Below, piece by piece: positions 1 through 9,045 of a stretch of 64,000 bases of DNA. The DNA is taken from NCBI RefSeq assembly GCF_900116545.1, contig NZ_FPCK01000001.1, positions 310,001-374,000 of the forward strand, in the 5' to 3' direction. A model generated the notes under the pieces. It saw nothing but the letters and a program-made list of their open reading frames with translations. It was not told where the DNA came from and made no database searches. This stretch comes from Devosia crocina. Lineage in GTDB: Bacteria > Pseudomonadota > Alphaproteobacteria > Rhizobiales > Devosiaceae. Made by a program: the position numbers and the translations under genes. Numbering within the stretch: position 1 is the stretch's first letter; each line of letters begins with the position of its first letter.

Positions 1-2
1 CT

Positions 3-44
3 GTGGTGCCCACCATCATGCTGCTGGTGCCTGAAGGACTCTAG
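3..44 (+). CDS. possible C-terminal tail of a gene cut by the window edge
   Basis: Frame 3 at the left edge is open from the first complete codon and ends with TAG at 42-44, reading a hydrophobic tail (…IMLLVPEGL). It could be the last 13 residues of a gene that starts outside the window. The stretch is far too short to identify, and chance openness cannot be excluded. Confidence 0.2.
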   Translation: MVPTIMLLVPEGL

Positions 45-208
45 ACCACGAGGTAGTGCCCGCCGGTTCCCGTTGATCGTCGCCTTCTGCGATCTCTCTC
101 AGTGCACAGAGCAGGGCTCGTCTAAGAATTGAGATCTTGGCTAAACATCTCATCGCGCAGCTAGATATAAGCGAAAATGTCTCACCATCTTTGTCCCCTG
201 GAGCGTTT

Positions 209-859
209 ATGAACTCACTTAATGGCTTTGGATTTGTCGCAATTTGGAATGGAATCGCGCCGGCTTACGAGGCGGATTTTAAAGAATGGCATGAGCAAGA
301 GCACATGCCTGAACGACTGGCTATTCCTGGCTTCGAGGTAGGTATGCGCTGGCGCGCAGAACTTTCGCAGAGTGACTACTTCACACTATACCTGCTCGAA
401 AGCCCCTCCGTTGCCTCGTCCGCGGCGTATGTGGAAAGACTAAACGCGCCTACTTCGTGGACGCGCAGAGTTACAGCGAGATTTACCGGAAACGCCCGCT
501 GTGTTGGGCAGATCGTGTGGAGTTCCGGGGAACCATCATCCTCACGGATCGTCGCGGTCCAAATCAACAACGAGATTGTAGAGACAGGCTTAAAAGAGCA
601 CTGCGAACGGATCATGGCCATACCAGGAGTGATCGGGTGCCACTACGGACGATCAGATACTGTCACCACAGCAATCTCCACAGTTGAGCGGCAGGGCCGC
701 ACGGTGTCGGAGCCAGCGGGCATGGTTGTCATAGCGCTTGATGGAGATGAAGTTTCCGGCTTGGACAGCGAACATCTCACCGCCGCCTTGCCAAGCCAAC
801 TCGCCCGCGAGGCTGTCTTTTTTCACCGGGAGTTGGTTATGCCGCGCGCTCTTAGTTGA
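209..859 (+). CDS. EthD/DABB-like protein of unknown function
   Basis: The product is 216 residues and appears to contain two consecutive ferredoxin-like (dimeric alpha-beta barrel) halves. The first half has the recognisable pattern FVAIWNGIAP…WHEQEHMPERLAIPGF (about residues 8-45), common in EthD-like and DUF4286-like proteins. The second half (about 115-205) repeats the beta-alpha-beta style with 'IMAIPGVIGCHYG'. No catalytic residues can be named. The ATG at 209 was chosen because the conserved part begins right after it. The reading frame extends upstream to a TTG at 137, but that extension has no good ribosome site. The gene precedes a TRAP transporter on the same strand after a 160-bp gap, so co-transcription is possible but not shown. 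Confidence 0.7.
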   Translation: MNSLNGFGFVAIWNGIAPAYEADFKEWHEQEHMPERLAIPGFEVGMRWRAELSQSDYFTLYLLESPSVASSAAYVERLNAPTSWTRRVTARFTGNARCVGQIVWSSGEPSSSRIVAVQINNEIVETGLKEHCERIMAIPGVIGCHYGRSDTVTTAISTVERQGRTVSEPAGMVVIALDGDEVSGLDSEHLTAALPSQLAREAVFFHRELVMPRALS

Positions 860-1019
860 ACGACATCCCTTCACAATGCCTAATCTTCGTCCAACAACAT
901 AAGCTCTACGCCCAATTTTTGGGCACAGCAGAACATCTTGTCTATTTTTTGAGAAACTTGGCTTGACACTATGCCCCTGAGAGAGGTTTTCTCGCCATGA
1001 TAATTCGAAAGGGGAACTC

Positions 1020-2036
1020 ATGAACCGTCATGGTTTGATTATTACCGCAGCTCTGTGTGCTGTGATTGCAGGTGCGCTGCCCGCTGCAGCGCAGCAGTTT
1101 ACGGCCCGTATCGGCCATTTGGAGTCCGAGCAGCAGCCGCGCCACAAGGGCTTGGTCATGGTCGCTGACCTCGTTAACGAACGCACTGATGGCAATGTGA
1201 AGTTCGAGCTCTTCCCGGCCGGTCAGCTTGGGCAGGCCCGTGAGATGAACGAGGGCACCCAACTCGGACTCATTGAAGGCACCGTGTCCCCGGCCGCCTT
1301 CCTGGCCGGTTTCAACCCGGCGGTTTCCATCCTCGACGTCCCCTTCCTCTATCCTGCCGATCGCGCTCAGTCGGACGAGATCCGTTCCGGTGCCTTTGGC
1401 GATGCAGTGCTGGCGAGCTTTGCGCCGCTCGGCCTCAAGGCCATCACCATCTGGCCCAATGGCCGCAAGTCGATGACCTCCAACGAAGAGATTGCAGCGC
1501 TGGAAAACTTCTCCGGCCAAAGCTTCCGCGTCATGGACAGCCAAGTGCTGATCGAGCAGTTCAACGCGGTGGGCGCGTCCGCAATCGCTCTGCCGTTCGG
1601 CGAACTCTACACTGCTCTGCAGACCGGCGTGGTCGACGGCCAGGAAAATGCCCTCGATACCATTGCCACCATGAAGTACCAGGAAGTGCAGGATTATCTG
1701 CTGATTTCCGAGCACGGCGCCAATGAAGACATCGTTATGTTCAACCAGGCGTGGTGGGATTCGCTGCCGCCAGAATATCAGGCGGTCATCGAAGACGCAT
1801 TTGACGAAGTCCGCCCGCAGGTGGAGGAACTCAAGGAAGCCGCCCAGGCCACGGCGCTTGAAGCCATCCGGGCCAGCGACATCACCATTAACGAGCTCGA
1901 CGAGGCTCAGCGCGCCGCATTCCGCGAAGCCATGTATGGCCCCTCGCGCGACGCCTACCTCGCCAATGCCGGTGACGCCGGCCAGGGCATCGTCGACGCC
2001 TACGAAACCGCCTACGACGCCGTCGTTGGCCAGTAA
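1020..2036 (+). CDS. dctP: TRAP transporter solute-binding protein (DctP family)
   Basis: This 338-residue periplasmic protein captures the substrate for a tripartite ATP-independent transporter. A signal peptide is clear (residues 1-25, cleavage after AAA in PAAAQQ). The family pattern follows: 'GQLGQAREMNEGTQLG' near 65-80, then 'SFRVMDSQ' near 165-172, whose Arg normally pairs with the substrate carboxylate, and 'GVVDGQENALDTI' near 205. These predict an organic acid or related anionic substrate, but not which one. The start follows an AAGGGG ribosome site at 1008-1014. It is the first gene of the dctP-dctQ-dctM set, and a strong hairpin separates it from dctQ. Confidence 0.93.
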   Translation: MNRHGLIITAALCAVIAGALPAAAQQFTARIGHLESEQQPRHKGLVMVADLVNERTDGNVKFELFPAGQLGQAREMNEGTQLGLIEGTVSPAAFLAGFNPAVSILDVPFLYPADRAQSDEIRSGAFGDAVLASFAPLGLKAITIWPNGRKSMTSNEEIAALENFSGQSFRVMDSQVLIEQFNAVGASAIALPFGELYTALQTGVVDGQENALDTIATMKYQEVQDYLLISEHGANEDIVMFNQAWWDSLPPEYQAVIEDAFDEVRPQVEELKEAAQATALEAIRASDITINELDEAQRAAFREAMYGPSRDAYLANAGDAGQGIVDAYETAYDAVVGQ

Positions 2037-2070
2037 ACGTTCGCCACATAGCGCGCCGTAAGCACCACTC

Positions 2071-2100
2071 GGGCGCCGGGGTCTTCATGCTCCGGCGCCC
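2071..2100 (+). terminator. intercistronic hairpin between dctP and dctQ
   Basis: A perfect 9-bp GC stem (GGGCGCCGG at 2071-2079 with CCGGCGCCC at 2092-2100) and a 12-base loop lie in the 96-bp gap after dctP. No T tract follows, so it may stabilise the dctP end of the message or act as a partial terminator. Either would give more binding protein than permease. Confidence 0.55.
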
Positions 2101-2132
2101 TGTTCGTATCACTGCAATGGGGGATTGGGTCG

Positions 2133-2657
2133 ATGGCCACAAATCCAGATAGCGGCCTCGCCAAGGCCCTGGGGCTTCTGGCCTCGTTTGAGCGGATCGC
2201 ATTGGCGATCCTGATGCTGGCCATGGTCGGGCTGACCGTCATGGGCGTCGCCGTCCGCGAGATCGTCCCCGCCTATGCCCGCAACGTCTCATGGGTCGAC
2301 GAAGGCGCCCGCTACATCATGGTGTGGATGGTCTTCCTTTCCCTCGGCCTAGCCCTCGCCGAAGGCCGCCAGATCGCCATGACCAGCTTTCTCGAGAAGA
2401 TGAGCCCGAAGGTCCAGCTCTGGGTCGGCCGTTTCATCGATCTCTCCGGGCTGGCGCTTTCGCTCTATATCGCCTGGTACGGCTTCGAAATGGCACAAAA
2501 CGTGGCGCGCACCGGCCAGTTCAGCCCGACGCTGCGCATCCCAGCCGCCATCATCTATTACGCCCTTCCCGCCGGTTTCCTGCTGCTCGCGCTCCGCTAT
2601 GGGCTGAGCCTGTTCGGCCTTATCGATCGTCGCGCCAATGCCGGAGCCGCTCACTAA
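2133..2657 (+). CDS. dctQ: TRAP transporter small permease (DctQ family)
   Basis: This 174-residue membrane protein has four predicted transmembrane segments (about 25-47, 62-82, 100-120, 138-160), as expected for DctQ. It carries the family-typical 'SWVDEGARYIMVWMVFLSLG' stretch around 52-71. DctQ pairs with DctM to form the sodium-driven membrane unit of the transporter. The start ATG follows a GGGGGAT ribosome site. Its stop codon directly abuts the dctM start (TAA then ATG), so the two permease genes are translationally coupled. Confidence 0.9.
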   Translation: MATNPDSGLAKALGLLASFERIALAILMLAMVGLTVMGVAVREIVPAYARNVSWVDEGARYIMVWMVFLSLGLALAEGRQIAMTSFLEKMSPKVQLWVGRFIDLSGLALSLYIAWYGFEMAQNVARTGQFSPTLRIPAAIIYYALPAGFLLLALRYGLSLFGLIDRRANAGAAH

Positions 2658-3941
2658 ATGATCATCGCAGCCATCGTACTGGGCTCCCTGGCCTTCCTGT
2701 TCCTCGGTTTCGAAATGCTGATCGTGCTCGGCATTCCGGGCATCCTGACCAAGGAATTCTTCTATTCCACCATTCCCAACATCATCTATGGCCAGCGCAT
2801 CGTGGGGGGCATCAACCACTCGACGCTGCTCGCCATTCCATTCTTCATCTTCGCCGCCGAGATTATGTCGAAGGGCTCGATCGCCCGCTACCTGACGCAA
2901 ATGGTCGGCGCGTTTCTGGGCCATCGCCGTGGTGGCATGGGCCTGACGACGGTGGCCACCGCTGCCGCCTTCGGCTCTGTTTCGGGCTCGGCCCCTGCCA
3001 CGGTCGCGGCACTGGGCGGCATCGTTTATCCCGAGCTCAAGCGCCAGGGCTATTCGGACAAGTTCTCGCTCGGCCTCATCGTATCCTCGGCTGAAGTGGC
3101 GCTATTGATCCCGCCCTCGATCACGCTGATCATCTATGCCTGGCTCACCGGCACGTCGGTGGCGTCGCTGTTTGCTGCGGGCCTTGTGGTCGGCGTCTTC
3201 CTTTCGGCGGTGTTCTGCCTTTACGTGCTGTTCTACGCCTTCCGTAACGACATCAAGGGCGATCCCCGCATGCCCTGGCGCGAGCGCGCCAAGGTCATGC
3301 AGCGCGGCCTCTGGGCTCTGGGCTTGCCTGTGGTCATGCTGGGGGGCATCTATACGGGCGTTTTCACTCCCACCGAAGCGGCGGCCGTCAGCGTTGTCTA
3401 TGCGCTCCTGGTGGAAATGGTGGTTTATCGCCATATGGGCGTCCGCGACGTCGTTCGGGTCGCGACCGGCGCTGCCATTACCACCGGCACCATCTTTGTG
3501 CTGCTCGCCATGGGCTCGATCGTTGCCTATTTCATCACCCTGGCGCAATTGCCAACGCTGGTGATCGACTTCCTCGCCGCCATCGACGCCAACTGGGTGG
3601 TATTCCTCCTGATCGTGAACCTGCTGTTCCTTGTGGCCGGCATGTTCATCGATCCCAACTCCACCATGCTGATCCTGGTGCCGGCGCTTTATCCGGTGGC
3701 CGTCAGCTTCGGCATCGATCCGGTGCACTTCGGCATCATCGTGACGCTCAACACCTGTATCGGCATGATCACGCCGCCCTTTGGGCTCGACATCTTCGTG
3801 GCGGCCTCAACGTTGGGTGAATCCGTCGTCAAGATCATCAGAGGCATCACGCCATTCATCATCGTGAACCTCATCGCTCTCGTGATCATCAGCTATCTGC
3901 CGGATATCTCGATGTTCCTGCCGCGCTTGCTGGCCCCTTAA
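2658..3941 (+). CDS. dctM: TRAP transporter large permease (DctM family)
   Basis: This 427-residue protein is the transport channel of the TRAP system, with a dozen hydrophobic segments and the normal family length. Family landmarks include 'GGINHSTLLAIPFFIFAAE' near 54-72, 'FGSVSGSAPATVAALG' near 109-124, 'PPSITLIIYAWLTG' near 153-166 and the C-terminal 'LNTCIGMITPPFGLDIFV'. It couples substrate uptake to an ion gradient in the inner membrane. It starts immediately after the dctQ stop. A bidirectional terminator follows its stop codon. Confidence 0.94.
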   Translation: MIIAAIVLGSLAFLFLGFEMLIVLGIPGILTKEFFYSTIPNIIYGQRIVGGINHSTLLAIPFFIFAAEIMSKGSIARYLTQMVGAFLGHRRGGMGLTTVATAAAFGSVSGSAPATVAALGGIVYPELKRQGYSDKFSLGLIVSSAEVALLIPPSITLIIYAWLTGTSVASLFAAGLVVGVFLSAVFCLYVLFYAFRNDIKGDPRMPWRERAKVMQRGLWALGLPVVMLGGIYTGVFTPTEAAAVSVVYALLVEMVVYRHMGVRDVVRVATGAAITTGTIFVLLAMGSIVAYFITLAQLPTLVIDFLAAIDANWVVFLLIVNLLFLVAGMFIDPNSTMLILVPALYPVAVSFGIDPVHFGIIVTLNTCIGMITPPFGLDIFVAASTLGESVVKIIRGITPFIIVNLIALVIISYLPDISMFLPRLLAP

Positions 3942-3960
3942 GAGCCGCACAGTAGGCAAC

Positions 3961-3992
3961 AAAAAGGGCCGTCCCCGGACGGCCCTTTTTTT
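3961..3992. terminator. bidirectional intrinsic terminator between dctM and pyrE
   Basis: A stem of GGGCCGTC (3966-3973) with GACGGCCC (3978-3985) is preceded by five A and followed by seven T. It can therefore terminate transcripts from either side. It sits between the convergent dctM and pyrE genes. Confidence 0.88.
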
Positions 3993-4032
3993 GACGGCAG
4001 CCTTTTTGGCGCGCCTGCATCGAGCCCAACCG

Positions 4033-4063
4033 CAAAACAAAACCCTCCCGCAAAGGGGAGGGT
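4033..4063 (-). terminator. intrinsic terminator of the pyr operon
   Basis: On the minus strand, ACCCTCCC (4063-4056) and GGGAGGGT (4049-4042) form an 8-bp stem with a 6-base loop. It is followed by a T-rich tail (TTTGTTTTG). It lies 44 bp past the pyrE stop. Confidence 0.8.
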
Positions 4064-4106
4064 CTGCAAGCACGATTGCTGTCGAGAGCTGCTCCTCAGA
4101 AGCCGA

Positions 4107-4814
4107 TCAGGCCGTTGCCGGCGCGAATTCCGAGATGCCGCCATGAGCGGCCGACCAGGTTGCTGGGTCTTTGAGGAAGCTTTCCACTTCGTTCAGCGTG
4201 CGCTCGTCAAAGTGTCCTGCTTCCTTGGCGGCATCGAGGATATCCCACCAAGTGGCCAGGTAGTGTAGCTCGACACCGAGTTCCTTCATCAGCTCGTGGC
4301 TCTTGGGGAAGATGTCGTAATAGAACACGACAAAGCAGTGGTCGACCTTGGCGCCGGCCTTGCGCAGCGCATCGGCGAACATGACCTTGGAGCGGCCATC
4401 GGTGGCCAGGTCTTCCACCAGCAGCGTGCGGGCCCCGGTCACCACTTCGCCTTCGATCTGCGCATTGCGGCCAAAGCCCTTGGCTTTCTTGCGGACATAC
4501 TGCATCGGCAGCATCAGCTTGTCGGAAATCCAGGCGGCAAAGGGAATGCCGGCGGTTTCGCCGCCGGTAATGACGTCGATCGACTCGTAGCCGATCTCGG
4601 TCGCGATCGTGTGAGCGGCCAGGTCCATCAGCTTGGAACGCAGACGCGGATAGGAGATCAGCTTGCGGCAATCGACATAGACTGGGCTCGCCCAGCCTGA
4701 GGTGAAGACAAAGGGATGATCAGCGTTGAAATGGATCGCATTGATCTCGAGCATCATCCGGGCGGTCTGTCGGGCGATGGCTTTTTTGTCGTCGCTGAGG
4801 CGGATCGTGCTCAT
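4107..4814 (-). CDS. pyrE: orotate phosphoribosyltransferase
   Basis: This enzyme joins orotate to PRPP to give orotidine 5'-phosphate in pyrimidine synthesis. The 235-residue protein carries the PRPP-binding loop [12 protein letters not shown] (about 132-143, with the acidic pair Glu134-Asp135) and the catalytic-loop region '[17 protein letters not shown]'. Its length and N-terminal extension resemble the alphaproteobacterial PyrE subgroup. It is the last gene of the minus-strand pyrimidine cluster, 103 bp after pyrC, and is followed by a terminator. The wider gap could hold its own promoter. Confidence 0.95.
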   Translation of the reverse strand: MSTIRLSDDKKAIARQTARMMLEINAIHFNADHPFVFTSGWASPVYVDCRKLISYPRLRSKLMDLAAHTIATEIGYESIDVITGGETAGIPFAAWISDKLMLPMQYVRKKAKGFGRNAQIEGEVVTGARTLLVEDLATDGRSKVMFADALRKAGAKVDHCFVVFYYDIFPKSHELMKELGVELHYLATWWDILDAAKEAGHFDERTLNEVESFLKDPATWSAAHGGISEFAPATA

Positions 4815-4917
4815 GAGTGTTCCTTCATCTCTTTGTCATGCGGTCGCGCGAAATCGCGGCCGCCGGAAGGAAGTCCAGCGCCGCCCGGTGCGGTCAATGT
4901 CGTGTGCAACCGGTTCG

Positions 4918-5958
4918 CTATAACCCTGCGTTCAGCGCCCAGTCAACTCGCTCGCCCGCAAACAGCGGGACAATCTCGCGGTCTTCAACGGAAACGCTGG
5001 CAGGTACGGTCCACGGCCGTTCTTCGTAGGTGACGCGCGTTTCCGATGGCGCAAAGCCGTAAAAGGCCGGGCCATTAAGGGAAGCGAAAGCCTCGAACCG
5101 GTCGAGCGCGTCTTCTTCGGCAAACACCTGGAGATAGGCCTCAATGGCAACAGGCGCTGAGAAGACCCCAGCGCAGCCGCAGGCATTTTCCTTGAGGTGC
5201 TTGAAATGCGGCGCCGTGTCGGTGCCCAGGAAATAGTTGGGTAGGCCGCTGGTTGCCGCCTTGCGCAGCGCCAGCTGGTGGGTCCGGCGCTTCAGGATCG
5301 GCAGACAGTAATAGTGCGGACGGATGCCGCCCTCGAACAGCACGTTGCGATTATAGAGCAGATGCTGCGGCGTGATCGTCGCCGCCAGCCGGTCGCCCTG
5401 GCTTGCAGCAAACTGCGCGCCCTGTTCGGTGGTGATGTGCTCCATCACCACCTTGAGGGTAGGGTGCCGGCCGAGAAGCGGCGCCAGGATGTCGTCGATG
5501 AACCGGGCTTCGCGGTCGAAGATGTCGACCTCCGGATGCACCAATTCGCCATGCGTCAGCAGCGGCATGCCAGCCTCGGCCATGGCCGCGAACACCGGGT
5601 CGAGGCGCTCGACCGAGGTCACGCCATGCGCCGAATTGGTGGTGGCATGGGCTGGATAGAGCTTAGCCGCGGCAAAGATACCGTCGCGCTTGCCGGCGAT
5701 CAGGTCGGCCGCATCCGTGCTGTCGGTCAGATAGCAGGTCATCATCGGCGTGAAATCCACACCGTGCGGCACAGCTGCGAGGACGCGATCCCGATAGTCC
5801 TTCGCCATTTGCGCAGTGGTCACCGGGGGAACGAGATTGGGCATGACGATGGCCCGCTCGAACTGGCGCGCGGTATGCGGCACGACCGATTGCAGCACCG
5901 CGCCGTCGCGGAAATGGACATGGAGATCCACCGGTTTACGCAGGGTGATCGATCGCAT
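4918..5958 (-). CDS. pyrC: dihydroorotase, class II
   Basis: This zinc enzyme interconverts carbamoyl-aspartate and dihydroorotate. The 346-residue length matches the homodimeric E. coli type. Metal ligands His13 and His15 lie in DLHVHFRDG, and the bridging carboxylated lysine is Lys99 in AAKLYPAHATTN. Later motifs 'HGE', 'MEHITT' and 'GTDTAPH' supply the remaining metal and substrate residues. It starts 17 bp downstream of the M20 hydrolase gene, so it very likely shares its transcript. The neighbours pyrE and pyrD place it in the orotate pathway. Confidence 0.96.
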   Translation of the reverse strand: MRSITLRKPVDLHVHFRDGAVLQSVVPHTARQFERAIVMPNLVPPVTTAQMAKDYRDRVLAAVPHGVDFTPMMTCYLTDSTDAADLIAGKRDGIFAAAKLYPAHATTNSAHGVTSVERLDPVFAAMAEAGMPLLTHGELVHPEVDIFDREARFIDDILAPLLGRHPTLKVVMEHITTEQGAQFAASQGDRLAATITPQHLLYNRNVLFEGGIRPHYYCLPILKRRTHQLALRKAATSGLPNYFLGTDTAPHFKHLKENACGCAGVFSAPVAIEAYLQVFAEEDALDRFEAFASLNGPAFYGFAPSETRVTYEERPWTVPASVSVEDREIVPLFAGERVDWALNAGL

Positions 5959-5975
5959 AGCGGCCTCGTACGGAA

Positions 5976-7265
5976 TCAGTTGCTGGCAGTCACGGCCTTA
6001 TACAGCACATCTGTGCCCCTGATGAGGTCGGGGACCTCCATGGCCTCGTGCGGATTGTGCGAGCCATTGGCATTGCGCACGAAGACCATGCCCGAGGGCA
6101 CGCCAGCATTGGCGAACACCGCCGCGTCGTGCCCGGCACCCGAGGGCAGGGTTTGCGGATCGAGTCCACAGTCCGCGGCAGCCTTGGACAGCATGTCGAT
6201 GATCTTGCCATCCATGCGCGCCGGTTCGGTATAAACGCGGTCGTCAAATTCGAACACGACGCCGCGCTGCTGCCCCACGGCCCGGCATTCGGAGCGGAAC
6301 AGTTCGTAAAAGCCTTCCAGCGTGTCGTGGCTCTGGCTGCGCACCTCGAACGAGAACATTACCTCCCCCGGAATACGGCTCAAGGCATGTTCGTCCGGAT
6401 CGGTGCCCACAATACCGGTCGTGACCACAAGATCGAGCCCGCGCTCCAGAAGCACCCGCCAGTGTTCGTCAAGCCGCCCGATCAGATCGGCAAAGGCGAA
6501 CACGGCGTCCTTGCGCAACCAGCGGGGAATGGCGCCCGAATGGCCAGCCTCGCCGCGACAGACGACCCGGCGATGCCGCAGATTGCCGCGAATGCCCGAC
6601 ACCACGGCAGCGGGCAGCTTCCGGTCGATCATGACCGGACCCTGCTCGATATGGAGCTCCAGGTAGCTTGTGGCCTTGCCCTTGTCGAACAGTGTCCGGG
6701 CTTCGCGCACCGGCGCGATGTCGATGCCAGTCGCGGTCATCGCCTCGGCCAGGGTGCGGCCGACGCCGCGCGACTTGGCGGCCAGGTCCTTGGCATCGAT
6801 CATGCCGAAAAGGGCGCGCGAACCGATATTTGCGCGCCCGAAAAATGCGCTCTCCTCGCCCCGCAGCATCAACACCCGAACCGGGGTCGTCAGCGCACGA
6901 CCAGACTTTTGCAGCCGGATCAGGCAGATAAGGCCCGCCACAATGCCTGCGGCGCCGTCGTAATTGCCGCCCTGCGGCACCGAGTCCGCATGCGAGCCGA
7001 TATAATGGGCTGGACGCGTACCGTCGTCGTCATCCATCCGCACGACGAGATTGCCCACCGGATCTGTGTCGATCGCAAAGCCATGAGCGACGGCCAGATC
7101 GGAAAAAATGCGCAGCGCGGCATCTTCCTGAGGCGAGTAGCATTCGCGGGTAATGCCGATGCCATCGCCGGTCTGCCGTGCCAGTTCGGCAAAGATCGCT
7201 TCGGCCAGCGCCTCGTCCGTATCGAAAGTAGTCCAGTCGATAACAGGCTGGCTCGCCGCGTTCAT
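5976..7265 (-). CDS. M20-family amidohydrolase (N-carbamoyl-amino-acid / allantoate type)
   Basis: This 429-residue zinc peptidase-fold enzyme belongs to the group that removes a carbamoyl or ureido group (allantoate amidohydrolase, beta-ureidopropionase, N-carbamoyl-L-amino-acid hydrolase). Visible metal and substrate residues are His92 (IGSHADS), Asp103 (NYDGAAG), Glu137-Glu138 (RGEES), the His in ELHIEQGPV, the dimer-domain 'GEAGHSGAIPR' and the C-terminal 'GSHNPHEAM'. It overlaps the pyrD stop by 4 bp (ATGA) and is followed by pyrC, so it is embedded in the pyrimidine operon. Its neighbours suggest N-carbamoyl-aspartate as substrate (ureidosuccinase), which is an inference. Dihydrouracil-derived ureidopropionate is the alternative. 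Confidence 0.88.
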   Translation of the reverse strand: MNAASQPVIDWTTFDTDEALAEAIFAELARQTGDGIGITRECYSPQEDAALRIFSDLAVAHGFAIDTDPVGNLVVRMDDDDGTRPAHYIGSHADSVPQGGNYDGAAGIVAGLICLIRLQKSGRALTTPVRVLMLRGEESAFFGRANIGSRALFGMIDAKDLAAKSRGVGRTLAEAMTATGIDIAPVREARTLFDKGKATSYLELHIEQGPVMIDRKLPAAVVSGIRGNLRHRRVVCRGEAGHSGAIPRWLRKDAVFAFADLIGRLDEHWRVLLERGLDLVVTTGIVGTDPDEHALSRIPGEVMFSFEVRSQSHDTLEGFYELFRSECRAVGQQRGVVFEFDDRVYTEPARMDGKIIDMLSKAAADCGLDPQTLPSGAGHDAAVFANAGVPSGMVFVRNANGSHNPHEAMEVPDLIRGTDVLYKAVTASN

Positions 7266-8203
7266 TGCGCCGCCTCCATCACATCGGGGATCAGCATTTC
7301 GGCGTTGAGCGCGGCCTGCAGGTCGGTCACGCGATTAAAGCCCTTGCGGCGGCAATATTCGGTAAGACCGGCAATCACTTCGTTCATGGCGTTGGGGCGG
7401 GTAAAGGTGGCGGTGCCGACCTGAACCGCCGCAGCACCGGCCAGCAGGTATTCGACCGCATCATTGGCGGTGGCGATACCGCCGCAGCCGATCACCGGGA
7501 TGTTGACCGCCCGCGCGCATTGATAGGTCATGCGCAGCGCGATCGGCTTGAAGGCAGGGCCCGACAGCCCGCCCATGACATTGCCCAGAGTCGGGCGCAT
7601 GGTCTCGATGTCGATGGACATTGCGAGGATAGTGTTAGCCACCACCACCGCATCGGCTCCGGCCTTTTCCGCGGCACGCGCCACTGCGGCAATGTCGCCC
7701 GTGTTCGGGGTGAGCTTGGCCCAAAGCGGCAGGTCCGTGACCTCTCGCATGGCCGAAACCGCCTGCTCGGTCGTGCCCGGTCGCATGGCAAAGGCCTTGC
7801 CGTCTTCCTCGATATTGGGACAGGAAATATTGGCTTCGATGCCGGCAATGCCAGGCACATTGAGCCGCGCCGCAGCACGGGCGAACGCGTCCACCGTCGG
7901 GGCCGAAATGGAGACGATCAGGGGCGCGGTAAACTGCCGGTAAAACGGCAGCGTATGCTCGAGAAAATAGGTGATCCCCTTGGAGGGAATGCCGATCGAG
8001 TTCAGCATGCCATTGCTGACCTCGGCGACACGGGGTGTCAGATTGCCGCCCCGCAGTTCCTCGGTAATGGTCTTGGTCACCAGCGCGCCGATGCCATTGA
8101 GGTCGATGACCCTCGCCAGCCCTTCGGCAAATGTACCGGACGCCGGCATGACCGGATTGGCCAGAATGAGACCGCGTCCGAGATCGACCGACAAATCTAC
8201 CAT
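7262..8203 (-). CDS. pyrD: dihydroorotate dehydrogenase, class 1B catalytic subunit
   Basis: This 313-residue FMN-binding TIM-barrel protein interconverts dihydroorotate and orotate. The catalytic base is Cys128 in ANISCPN, the cysteine-type active site of class 1 enzymes, not the serine of the class 2 membrane enzyme normal in Gram-negatives. Other landmarks are 'NPVMPASGTF' (16-25), 'NGMLNSIGIPSKG', 'KLTPNTGDI' and the FMN phosphate site 'GCGGIATANDAVEYLLAGA'. The ATG at 8203 was chosen because homologues begin here (MVDLSVDLG) and it overlaps the pyrK stop by 7 bp. The frame is open further upstream, but only inside pyrK. It pairs with pyrK, which is diagnostic for class 1B. Confidence 0.93.
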   Translation of the reverse strand: MVDLSVDLGRGLILANPVMPASGTFAEGLARVIDLNGIGALVTKTITEELRGGNLTPRVAEVSNGMLNSIGIPSKGITYFLEHTLPFYRQFTAPLIVSISAPTVDAFARAAARLNVPGIAGIEANISCPNIEEDGKAFAMRPGTTEQAVSAMREVTDLPLWAKLTPNTGDIAAVARAAEKAGADAVVVANTILAMSIDIETMRPTLGNVMGGLSGPAFKPIALRMTYQCARAVNIPVIGCGGIATANDAVEYLLAGAAAVQVGTATFTRPNAMNEVIAGLTEYCRRKGFNRVTDLQAALNAEMLIPDVMEAAQ

Positions 8204-9045
8204 GACGTCGCCTCCGCCAGTGGAAAGACCGGTCCATCCCAGCAGACGCGCTTGGACACCGTCTCGCCGTCCACGTCGAAATTGCGCACGCAGCAAAAGC
8301 ACATGCCCAGGCCACAGGCCATCTGCTGCTCCATGGCGACCTCGCCATAGATGCCGAGCTCTCCAGCCAGCCGCTTCATTAGCAGCATCAGCCGGTTGGA
8401 CCCGCAGGTATAAAATCCATCGGCGCGCCCTTGGGCATGAAGGCGTCGCAGGATCGCCTCGACATTAGCCAGGTCGCTGGTGCCGTCGCTGTCGAGCACG
8501 ATTTCCACCGCCGCGCCGGTCGCCTCGAAACGGTCCACCGACAGCACCTGCTCGGGCCCACGCGCACTCATCACAGCGGTTACGGCGACGCCACGACGAT
8601 GTGCCATTTCGGCCAGCGGTGCCAACGTCGCAAGGCCAACGCCGCGGCCCATGATCACAATCGAACGCACATGCTCGGGCAAGGTAAAGCCCACACCCAA
8701 GGGGCCCAGAATGCGAACCGTCTGCCCGTCCAGCAACGTCGCAAGGCCCCGCGTGCCCGCACCCGCCACCTTGTAGAGGAACTCGACCTGGCCGGTTTCC
8801 GCATCGGCTGCGTAAGTGCTCATCGGCCGTCGAAAGAACGGCTTGTCCTCGCCTACGACTGGACACTCGATGTTGAAGAACTGCCCCGCTTCGGCGCTCG
8901 CCGCCAGGCCGGGCGCATCGAGCACGATGAGCTTATACTCGGCGTTCACCCACTCATTGCGCAGAACGCGCGCCGACGTATCGGCGGCAAGAGCGGAGAA
9001 AGGATCAACGGGCGGCGTGACCGCAGAATTTTCAGGCTGTCTCAT
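8197..9045 (-). CDS. pyrK: dihydroorotate dehydrogenase electron-transfer subunit
   Basis: PyrK carries FAD and a [2Fe-2S] cluster and links the FMN of class 1B PyrD to NAD+. The 282-residue protein shows the FAD site 'FFRRPMSTYA' (about 70-79), the ferredoxin-reductase NAD part ('MGRGVGLATLAPL', 'YTCGSNRLM') and the C-terminal iron-sulfur cysteines in ACGLGMCFCC (spacing C-x4-C-x2-C) with a fourth Cys in RVCWDGPVF. It is translationally coupled to pyrD by a 7-bp overlap. The start codon lies inside an inverted repeat that may be an operator. The N-terminus is about 25 residues longer than is typical. Confidence 0.93.
   Translation of the reverse strand: MRQPENSAVTPPVDPFSALAADTSARVLRNEWVNAEYKLIVLDAPGLAASAEAGQFFNIECPVVGEDKPFFRRPMSTYAADAETGQVEFLYKVAGAGTRGLATLLDGQTVRILGPLGVGFTLPEHVRSIVIMGRGVGLATLAPLAEMAHRRGVAVTAVMSARGPEQVLSVDRFEATGAAVEIVLDSDGTSDLANVEAILRRLHAQGRADGFYTCGSNRLMLLMKRLAGELGIYGEVAMEQQMACGLGMCFCCVRNFDVDGETVSKRVCWDGPVFPLAEATSW

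Noticed and set aside
137..208. A TTG start 24 codons upstream of the EthD-like gene.
   Set aside because: No ribosome site, and the added residues do not match the family start; kept only as an alternative.
963..1004. A TTGACA hexamer and a GATAAT hexamer upstream of dctP.
   Set aside because: They are 30 bases apart, and neither has a partner box at 16-18 bases, so no promoter was called.
6048..7424. A 458-codon open frame on the plus strand opposite the M20 hydrolase and the pyrD end.
   Set aside because: It mirrors the GC-rich codon pattern of the real minus-strand genes, has no recognisable family or ribosome site, and would overlap two certain genes.
7265..8350. A 361-codon open frame on the plus strand opposite pyrD.
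   Set aside because: The opposite strand encodes a certain PyrD with all motifs; the translation here is low-complexity and His/Arg/Gly-rich, as is typical of an antisense shadow.
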